The translations under genes and the position numbers were made by a program. Of a stretch of 14,122 nucleotides of DNA, positions 8,501-13,010 are shown in pieces (within the stretch, counting starts at the first letter, position 1; every line of letters begins with the position of its first letter). Location: NCBI GenBank assembly GCA_016235225.1, contig JACRLS010000203.1, forward strand, positions 1 to 14,122, written 5' to 3'. The stretch is from Nitrospirota bacterium. GTDB lineage: Bacteria > Nitrospirota > Nitrospiria > Nitrospirales > Nitrospiraceae. Under the pieces are notes generated by a model, which saw only the letters and a program-made list of their open reading frames with translations, searched no databases and had not been told where the DNA came from.

Positions 8501-8638
8501 CCTCCGACCGGTAAAGTCCGGCCCAGGTTTATTGAAGTAGGTGCGCAGTTTGTCAGGCCCGGACATCCAGATCATCACGGGGGCCGAATCGGCCGGCTCG
8601 TGAAACAGTAATTCACTCTCCTGAAATTGTTTGACCAT
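5600..8638 (-). CDS. cytoplasmic five-PAS hybrid sensor histidine kinase with C-terminal receiver
   Basis: The product is 1012 residues from ATG 8638. Five PAS/PAC units precede the kinase core, at about residues 10-128, 140-255, 265-378, 385-498 and 510-628. Each ends with a PAC-like DITE(Q/R)K or similar (CIDITEQKEAE, LSDVTGRTQSE, CEDITEQKQAE, MRDITERKQLE, SEDVTERKLLE). The H-box is GTLAGGIAHDFNNILAAMIG with H651; the ATPase part has NLCSNAAQAM (N box), DTGVGMT (G1), FDPFFTTK (F box) and GTGLGLSA (G2). A receiver follows with acceptor D942 in LVMTDHTMPGMTG and K in FLMKPL. No membrane segment or HAMP domain is visible, so it senses in the cytoplasm; a redox, light or small-molecule cue is possible but not shown. 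The frame continues upstream of ATG 8638 and meets an in-frame TGA at 8717-8719, and ATG 8638 has no Shine-Dalgarno, so the native start is probably lost. Confidence 0.94.
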   Translation of the reverse strand: MVKQFQESELLFHEPADSAPVMIWMSGPDKLRTYFNKPGPDFTGRRPGEEMGDGWAQAVHPDDLQGCLDIYATAFDARRPFTMEYRLRRTDGEYRWIRDAGVARHSSTGTFGGFVGSCIDITEQKEAEQEARRQARLLESFWKFAPACLVILDRDFNFIRVNDMYAKACGREVSEFPGHNHFEFYPSDAQAIFEQVRATKTPFQILARPFVFPDHPEWGTTYWDWSLVPILDATGEVELLVFSLSDVTGRTQSEEALRRSEERFRSLYDDNPSMYFTVDTAGTVLSVNRFGATQLGYRPDELIGGSVLTVVLEDDREAVSQGLIAAFADPTRVGRWEFRKVRKDGTLLWVRESVRVLPAAAGNGPVALIVCEDITEQKQAEEGLEEMHLALANAMPGISLLNPEGRYESVNEAYARMLGYESSELIGADWTPTVAPDDRKMAFEAYQRMLSEGKGEFEAQAVRKDGSLFFKHVLMVKRTGKDGTLLGHHCFMRDITERKQLEQQADRSERLVASILENLPHMIFVKDAEDLRFVQFNRAGEDLLGIPRQEMLGKNDYDFFPKEQADSFTAKDREVLSQGRLMDIPEEPIQTKTGGTRYLHTKKIPLVDETGRPQFLLGISEDVTERKLLEQRLRQAEKMEAIGTLAGGIAHDFNNILAAMIGYTELAQDGVASGSRARQNLDQVLVAGRRGKGLIQQILAFSRQREPQRDVIAMDQPLQEATTLLRASIPTTIDMRVELRAAGSRVLADPTQLQQVIMNLCSNAAQAMQERGGTLEICLEEVEVRQPFATAHPPLKPGPHICLTVRDTGVGMTREVLARIFDPFFTTKKVGEGTGLGLSAALGIVTSHRGTITAQSEQGRGSTFSVYLPKLVSVADPAVDSTTAVRGGSERILFVDDETMLARLAEQMLGTLGYRVTAMTDPVLALGQFRNTPDAFDLVMTDHTMPGMTGEALTRELRRIRPDLPVILCTGYTQGFSEQTARELGISAFLMKPLEVAELDQAIRQALNPPLR

Positions 8639-8743
8639 CTTTGCGCCGGCAGCGACGGTCTCTTCGAGGGCAGCGACGTTTTGCCGGAGCGCTTGGACTT
8701 CGGCTAACAGCTCATCTCAGGCCTTCTCGGTGTCGATCGGCAT
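8639..8743 (-). pseudogene. disconnected 5' end of the hybrid kinase gene (in-frame TGA)
   Basis: In the kinase frame, ATG 8743 is preceded by GGGAG seven bases upstream (complement 8751-8755), a good start. It reads MPIDTEKA, then TGA (8717-8719), then DELLAEVQALRQNVAALEET and AAGAK straight into MVKQFQ of the annotated kinase. The part after the TGA is a heptad-like helix of the kind that opens many PAS kinases. A single C-to-T change (CGA arginine to TGA) would explain the stop. Either the kinase restarts at ATG 8638, or it is not made, or the base is a sequencing error. Confidence 0.7.
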
Positions 8744-8782
8744 GATAGGGCTCCCGGCAGAGGGGTGGGGGCAAACGGGGTC

Positions 8783-8788
8783 AGTATA
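8783..8788 (-). promoter_or_regulatory. possible -10 element upstream of the kinase gene
   Basis: On the minus strand TAGTATACT lies about 40 nt before the original kinase start at 8743; TATACT is close to the TATAAT consensus and the preceding TAG is loosely like an extended -10. The -35 position holds TTCGTC, a weak match. This is a guess from sequence alone. Confidence 0.22.
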
Positions 8789-8833
8789 CTACGATTCGCG
8801 GCGAGGACGAAGGCGAAGAGGATAACAGAGTGG

Positions 8834-8920
8834 TCAGCGGGCGTTTTCGGAGGCGGGAGCGGCAAGCGGGCAGACCAAGGTTAAGGTTGAGGCTAAGGTC
8901 ATGCTTGAGGCGTAGGACAT
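8834..8920 (-). pseudogene. orphan 28-residue signal-peptide reading frame
   Basis: Repeat copy 3 encodes ATG at 8920 and the leader MSYASSMTLASTLTLVCPLA, followed by APASENAR and TGA (8834-8836). It is the same leader that starts the TPM and SRPBCC proteins, but no secreted domain follows; the kinase gene begins about 90 bp downstream. It could be the remnant of a lost exported protein, a passively copied cassette, or a tiny leader peptide in front of the kinase. It is too short to appear as a normal gene call. Confidence 0.5.
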
Positions 8921-8984
8921 CTTCTTCTTCGAAGTCCTTAACCTCAAACCTTAACCTCAACCTAGAATTTCACGGCCGGCGGCC
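8861..8984 (-). repeat. start-codon/signal-peptide hairpin repeat, copy 3
   Basis: This is the third copy. The + strand carries AAGGTTAAGGTTGAGGCTAAGG on the left, and the right arm pairs with it over about 20 bp with one bulged base; the right arm differs from that of copy 2 in sequence but keeps pairing. On the minus strand it begins with codons for PPAVKF and TAG, the same end as LemA, although no lemA gene precedes it here: the upstream gene is the HD-GYP gene that ended at 9023. It ends after the orphan leader's alanine-rich codons. Confidence 0.8.
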
Positions 8985-9022
8985 ACATGGACGTGCGTCA
9001 CCGTGCGACTCGGGATGATTCC

Positions 9023-10258
9023 TCAGAGGGGGGAGGGCCACGGCACGAACAGGTCACGCCAATCGGTGGGCAGATCATCAAGGGCTCGGGTGATCGTGCG
9101 TGGCGGGGCGGAAGGGGCTAAGGTTGAGAGATCAACAACCCACGGCGTCGGATAGGATTGCCCAACAGGATCAGCGAGCACCTTGACCGTGGGCTTCAGC
9201 CGTGCCTCAAGGTTCACGGCGATGACGACACCCCGTTCCCCGGTGTTCAGTTCCACCACCGTGCCGATCGGATAGACCCCGATGCATTGGATCAAGCGCT
9301 CGACCACGGATCGATCGTAATGAGTCTGGCGTTCGTGCTCGTAGACCCGCACCATGGCCTGTCGTGCCGTGAGGGGGGGGCGATTCCCGCGACGGCTCAC
9401 CATGGCATCATATTCATCCACCAGGCCCACGATCTGGCTCGGTAGGCTGATCTGCGCTCCTTGGAGCTTGGATGGATAGCCGGAGCCATCGAGGCGCTCG
9501 TGGTGCTCCACGACGATACGTCGTGTCGTCTCGGGCGCGTCTCCGGCGCGGGCGAGGAGATTGGCCCCCAACCGGGGGTGAGTCATCATCAGTTGACGTT
9601 CCTCTCTCGTATAGGCCCCTGCCTTCTCAAACAAGCTTGGGGGCAAGCGAAGCTCCCCGACGTCGTGCAGCAAGGCACCCAGACCGAGCTGTTTGACGGT
9701 GGGCATGTCGAATCCATGCGCGAGCGAGAGAGCGAGTGACAGGACAGCGACATCGAGGGCATGCGCGCAGGGATCTCTATCAGACCGCTCCATCCGGGAG
9801 ATCTGTGCCAACAGCATCATGGCCGTTCGATGCCGCACCAGTTCCGTGAGCAAATCGTCCAGGGCTTGGACTAGCCCGGAGAGGTCGAATGGAGCGCCGG
9901 TCTTGACCCCATCGAACAGGCGCTGCAAGGCCTGTCTTGCTTGGTCGCGAACGGAACCCGCGGCGGCCATCTCCTCCGCAAGGCTGCCTGCGTGCGACGT
10001 CTCAGTGGCAATAGGCGCGACCGTTGGCTCAGGTTCCAAGGGCCTCATGCCGGCCGGCGTCGCGGCTTCCACATCCAGCCCCTTGGTTGGGTCGATGGAC
10101 AGTGTCCGGACCCCCGCGTGCTTGAGACGCGCGATATCCTCCTGGTCCTTAATCAGGAAATGATGACGCACGAAGGGAGTTTCAAGCCAGGAGCGATCAA
10201 GGCCGACCACAAACATGCCCGGCTTCAGCTCTGCAATGGAAATGCGCCTCGTGCTCAT
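9023..10258 (-). CDS. DUF3391 / HD-GYP domain protein, probable cyclic-di-GMP phosphodiesterase
   Basis: The product is 411 residues from ATG 10258. Residues 1-62 match the DUF3391 start often fused to HD-GYP (RRISIAELKPGMFVVGLDRS, then a strand-rich part with HHFLIKDQEDIARL). A low-complexity linker follows (about 65-110). The HD-GYP domain covers about 160-330: His166, H198-D199 in GALLHDVGELRLPP, H227 in MMTHPRLG, HH252-253 and HHERLDGSGYP, and D281 in GLVDEYDAM. The metal ligands and the GYP motif are thus intact, so c-di-GMP hydrolysis is expected. In the HDxGK motif the usual lysine is glutamate (HDVGE). A C-terminal strand region (VELNTGERGVVIAVNLEARLKPTVKVL) is common in this subfamily. 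A longer frame to 10444 adds 62 residues unlike any domain; GGAAG before ATG 10258 and DUF3391 beginning there favour the shorter form. There is no receiver or membrane segment. Confidence 0.92.
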   Translation of the reverse strand: MSTRRISIAELKPGMFVVGLDRSWLETPFVRHHFLIKDQEDIARLKHAGVRTLSIDPTKGLDVEAATPAGMRPLEPEPTVAPIATETSHAGSLAEEMAAAGSVRDQARQALQRLFDGVKTGAPFDLSGLVQALDDLLTELVRHRTAMMLLAQISRMERSDRDPCAHALDVAVLSLALSLAHGFDMPTVKQLGLGALLHDVGELRLPPSLFEKAGAYTREERQLMMTHPRLGANLLARAGDAPETTRRIVVEHHERLDGSGYPSKLQGAQISLPSQIVGLVDEYDAMVSRRGNRPPLTARQAMVRVYEHERQTHYDRSVVERLIQCIGVYPIGTVVELNTGERGVVIAVNLEARLKPTVKVLADPVGQSYPTPWVVDLSTLAPSAPPRTITRALDDLPTDWRDLFVPWPSPL

Positions 10259-10611
10259 CGGTCTTCCGCAGGTCGGCTGCCGACTGATTTCGGGTGCTGC
10301 TCCATCATAAGTCCCTACTGTCCGGCACATCCGGCCTGACCATGCCGTTTGGTGGAAGCACTCCCTTCCTATGCTATCGGCAGAACAGTGGGGAGCTTGA
10401 TGCGAGTCTGGATGGAATCCGATGAGCTCGGGGAGCGGGGTCAAAGGGACATCGGTGATGGTCGGTGAGGGGGCGCGTGGACCATCAGGGCCTAGTGCGT
10501 CGGGTCATGACGGTCCTCGCCGGCGGACATGGAATGCTTCCGGGGCCTATGCCGGCCGGATCCTTTGACAGCGCATACCTTCGCGTCGCGAGGACAGGGA
10601 TGATGCGAAAT
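10259..10611. other. gap between HD-GYP gene and secreted OB-fold-like gene, no gene seen
   Basis: This 353-bp stretch holds the upstream region of the HD-GYP gene and the region after the OB-fold-like gene. A short inverted repeat (10272-10277 with 10279-10284, GTCGGC/GCCGAC) lies just before the HD-GYP start. I see no convincing promoter, terminator or RNA gene; the open frames in it do not look coding. Confidence 0.5.
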
Positions 10612-11088
10612 TCAATCATCACCGTCCTTCTTCCGTGGAGCCGAGGTCGTGATCAACACATCGGCAGCGATGGCGTACCCCGTGTCTCGGGTTTCCCCGG
10701 CAATCGGGGTGCCCATCCCTATGTAATACCCAGGGGCCTGTATGCTCGCGTGAACGACCACGTGATCCCCTGCGGCAACAACTGGCCCGGGATGGCGGGA
10801 AGTACAGACATCACCCATGAGGACTATGATCGAACCCGTTTCGTCTTCGAGGCGGAATTGGTACACGTTGCGGCAGGGCCAGCCCATAATATTATTGTTT
10901 GGTATCTGGTCGACCAGGTGGATCTCGTTGACCGTGCCGATCAGTGTCACGCGGCGTAAATGATACGTCTCAAAGTTCGCAAGGATCTTCCCAACATTCG
11001 TCACCTCCTCAGAGGCCATGGAAGGTGGAAGAGCGGGTGACAAGCTTAGGTAGAGAAGACAAGCAAGTGAAAACGTACGTTTTACCAT
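10612..11088 (-). CDS. secreted OB-fold-like protein, copy 1 (function unknown)
   Basis: The product is 158 residues. A signal peptide (MVKRTFSLACLLYLSLSPAL) ends after SMA near residue 25. The mature part reads like a small beta-barrel: a short helix (NVGKILANFETY), then HLRRVTLIGTVNEIHLVD, VYQFRLEDETGSIIVLMGDV and GDHVVVHASI, the strand order and loops of bacterial OB-folds that begin with a 'pushing the limits of strand 1' G-V motif. It resembles the product of 12410-12877: both have a cysteine before the second strand (C72 here, C88 there), a second one after the third strand (C95 and C115), and the shared stretch GDHVVV. Two conserved cysteines in an exported protein suggest a disulfide. 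I do not recognise a named family. The Shine-Dalgarno is weak. It lies downstream of the propeller gene in the same direction, so the three may form one unit. Confidence 0.72.
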   Translation of the reverse strand: MVKRTFSLACLLYLSLSPALPPSMASEEVTNVGKILANFETYHLRRVTLIGTVNEIHLVDQIPNNNIMGWPCRNVYQFRLEDETGSIIVLMGDVCTSRHPGPVVAAGDHVVVHASIQAPGYYIGMGTPIAGETRDTGYAIAADVLITTSAPRKKDGDD

Positions 11089-11463
11089 CTGCGCCTAAGA
11101 GAAGTTCTTAACCTTCCTTCTGTCTAGAAAATGTGGGTCCTGTCGCCGAGCAGCCCGGGGACCCGTTGCTCCAATTCTTGCAACGGGTGAATGCTCACTC
11201 CACCCATCCCCCCGTAGGGGCCGTTGGGCCGACTGGAGCCATCGAGATCTGGGCTATGACATCGTGGCGTTCACCCGTCGTTCTCCCACTCGTCCCATTC
11301 ATTACGCGCGGTGGGGCGCCCAGCTCGGCACCACCCGCATTTTCATCATGCATGGGTGAGGCAACGGTTCATGGGAACTACTTTGGTGCTCTTCTATCCG
11401 TCGCTTCCTTCGCATTGGCAGGCGGGGACATCTCGATGAATGAGACCGCTGTGGACGGCATTT
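11089..11463. other. gap downstream of the kelch-like gene, unexplained
   Basis: This 375-bp region lies between the restored end of the propeller gene and the next start. It holds a perfect inverted repeat, ACCCGTTGC/GCAACGGGT (11161-11169 and 11180-11188) with a 10-nt loop, and close by a GC-rich CCCC-TAC-GGGG hairpin near 11209-11219. Neither is followed by a T-run. A + strand frame (11133-11582) runs through it, but half of that overlaps the propeller gene in antisense and has no ribosome site I trust. No tRNA or mobile element is evident. Confidence 0.45.
11161..11188. repeat. inverted repeat, 9-bp arms
   Basis: ACCCGTTGC at 11161-11169 is exactly complementary to GCAACGGGT at 11180-11188, with a 10-nt loop. 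It lies 73 bp before the start of the OB-fold-like gene on the minus strand. It could be a small regulatory hairpin or an operator; no T-run follows on either strand, so I do not call it a terminator. Confidence 0.5.
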
Positions 11464-12332
11464 TCAGTATTGTGTCGCTCGATGCCCTCCCCCTCTCGGA
11501 ATCAACAGGTTTCCACTGCCAAGCAACGCACCAGTGCTGGACCTCAGTTCCCAGGTTGTATTGGATGGTGTCCCACCGGTGATAAGGATATTCCCCGTGT
11601 CATTCTGGACTTCCGCTCCGTCGAGAAGTAGTGACCAGTGAGAAGGGTTCCACTTGATATGAAACCACCTACGTTATTTCGAATTTCCCACGTTCCGGCA
11701 GACCCAGTTCCATCGGCTATATACACATTTCCGTTAGGAAGACCGATCGCGCAATGGCTGCCACGACTTGCCCATAATCCACCATTTGACACTAAACTGC
11801 CACTGCTACTCCTGATCTCCCAGGTTCCCGGCGAAGCAATCCCTCCTGCCAGAAGTACATTTCCTGTATTAAGAAGATTCGCACTATGATATGCCCTGCC
11901 TGCCCAGAGTGCGCCTGAACCCACAAGTGTGCCATTCGAGGACCGGATTTCCCAGGAACCACCCGACGTTTGTCCTCCCGTGATAATCACATTGCCGTTG
12001 CCCAATAGCGTGCATGAAAACCCGATGTCCCTCGTACTGGATAGGTTTCCGCTCCCAACAAGTCCTCCGCTATTATTCCTGATTTCCCAAGTGGACGCAC
12101 CCACAACCCCACCTGCTATAAAAATGTTTCCATTATTCAGACGAACTGCGCAATGGCTGCTCCGATTCCCAGTCAAAGTGCCGTTTGAGACAAACCCCCC
12201 AGCGCTGTTACGAATCTCCCATGAATTATAGGAGTTTGTGTTATGCCCACCGGATACCAAATTGTTGTTTGCGTAACCGATCAAAGGTAATCCGAGCATG
12301 AGCACAATGGCAACCATCCCCCGTTGCTTCAT
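11464..12332 (-). pseudogene. secreted six-bladed kelch-like beta-propeller, broken by a frameshift
   Basis: The start ATG 12332 has AAGGAGG five bases upstream, and a signal peptide ends in IGYA, giving mature NNNLVSGGHN. Six repeats of 43-45 residues follow, each opening WE(I/L)R: tryptophans at 38, 82, 127, 171, 215 and, after correction, 258. Each repeat has the order WEIR-SSxG-LVxSG-L-R-H/A-L-NGN-(I/V)-x-I-x-GG, which is kelch-like. The uncorrected frame leaves the pattern at about residue 238 and ends at 11544 (262 residues, tail with no repeat character). Removing 8 nt (complement TCCGCTCC, 11612-11619) restores YFSTVQNDTGNILITGG and a sixth blade that stops at TGA 11464. The restored 286-residue protein ends GHRATQY, just where the N-terminal NNNLVSGG would complete the sixth blade, so the ring closes. 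The two neighbours are secreted OB-fold-like proteins. Binding partner unknown. Confidence 0.8.
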
Positions 12333-12409
12333 CTTCGCCTCCTTACTCCTATCAAACTATTGACTGGGTGACTCTCTCTCTACATGAGAACTGGCCATCG
12401 AAATCTGTC

Positions 12410-12877
12410 TCAGTCTAGGAGAACATATTCAAGGGCCACGATCATTAGCTTATCATCTTTGCCGGGCACCAAAGTTCCCGACACCACCACATGGTCTCCG
12501 GATGAGAGGGAAGGAAACCTTTCAGGAGTTCCACAAGCACTCATGACCAAGACATCGAACAGCCCGTTATCAATCGTCATGCCGAAGGAATAGGAATTAA
12601 ACCAGCCGGTCTCACAATGGAAGGTCGGCGAATCTAGAACCCTTATGGAGTCTGCGGTTCCGTGAATCGTCACGAATTGATGCATAAAGAACTCTGGGTA
12701 CTCCCGAATGAGTTGAGGAAGAGTGAGAGCAATTGAAGAAGGTGGCAATGAACTTCTCGTTCTCTCTTCTTGGGTGTCTTGTACTTCACCGTGAACAGTA
12801 CGTAGTGACGAATAGAGCGTTACGACTACGGCGAGGATGCAAACGATACAACTCCCTATGCGGCCCAGATGATACAT
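12410..12877 (-). CDS. secreted OB-fold-like protein, copy 2 (function unknown)
   Basis: The product is 155 residues from ATG 12877. A hydrophobic signal (CIVCILAVVVTLYSS) ends near VHG at residue 30. A polar linker of about 20 residues follows, then LPQLIREYPEFFMHQFVTIHG, TADSIRVLD, NSYSFGMTIDNGLFDVLVMSACG and GDHVVVSGTLVPG, a small barrel with the same order as the product of 10612-11088. The two share cysteine spacing (C88 and C115 here, C72 and C95 there) and GDHVVV, but overall identity looks low, so they are old paralogues. The frame also opens at GTG 12886, but that GTG overlaps the Shine-Dalgarno AGGAGG (complement 12886-12891), which lies eight bases before ATG 12877; the ATG is the start. 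It is first in the right-hand set of three exported-protein genes, 77 bp before the propeller gene. Confidence 0.75.
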   Translation of the reverse strand: MYHLGRIGSCIVCILAVVVTLYSSLRTVHGEVQDTQEERTRSSLPPSSIALTLPQLIREYPEFFMHQFVTIHGTADSIRVLDSPTFHCETGWFNSYSFGMTIDNGLFDVLVMSACGTPERFPSLSSGDHVVVSGTLVPGKDDKLMIVALEYVLLD

Positions 12878-12916
12878 TGTTCTCACCTCCTGCTACAAAA
12901 TCCAAGCTGAGTCACA

Positions 12917-12945
12917 CCATTACCATGACCCGATTGTCGCGTCAA
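12917..12945 (-). promoter_or_regulatory. possible sigma-70-like promoter for the secreted-protein set
   Basis: On the minus strand TTGACG (complement 12940-12945) is followed after exactly 17 bp by TAATGG (complement 12917-12922), about 40 bp before ATG 12877. The -35 is close to consensus; the -10 is weak. It sits outside the insertion sequence. Confidence 0.3.
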
Positions 12946-13010
12946 CGAAGCTCAATATACGAGAATGTCGATAAGTCCATTGAACCTCGATCTGGCGTGA
13001 GCATAAGTAT

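Noticed and set aside
3735..8984. Reading the three repeats as a CRISPR array
   Set aside because: The copies are more than 1 kb apart, hold genes between them, and are much longer than CRISPR repeats; no cas gene is present.
8830..9018. + strand frame of 62 codons over repeat copy 3
   Set aside because: It is a translation of the AACCTCAACC repeat (SNLNLNLEF) and not a gene.
10259..10444. N-terminal extension of the HD-GYP protein to 10444
   Set aside because: DUF3391 begins at the ATG at 10258, and the extra 62 residues have no domain character.
11161..11188. Inverted repeat as an intrinsic terminator
   Set aside because: No T-run follows the stem on either strand.
11133..11582. Open + strand frame of 149 codons
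   Set aside because: Its second part is antisense to the kelch-like repeats, there is no convincing ribosome site, and the composition is uneven. I keep the area as unexplained rather than as a gene.
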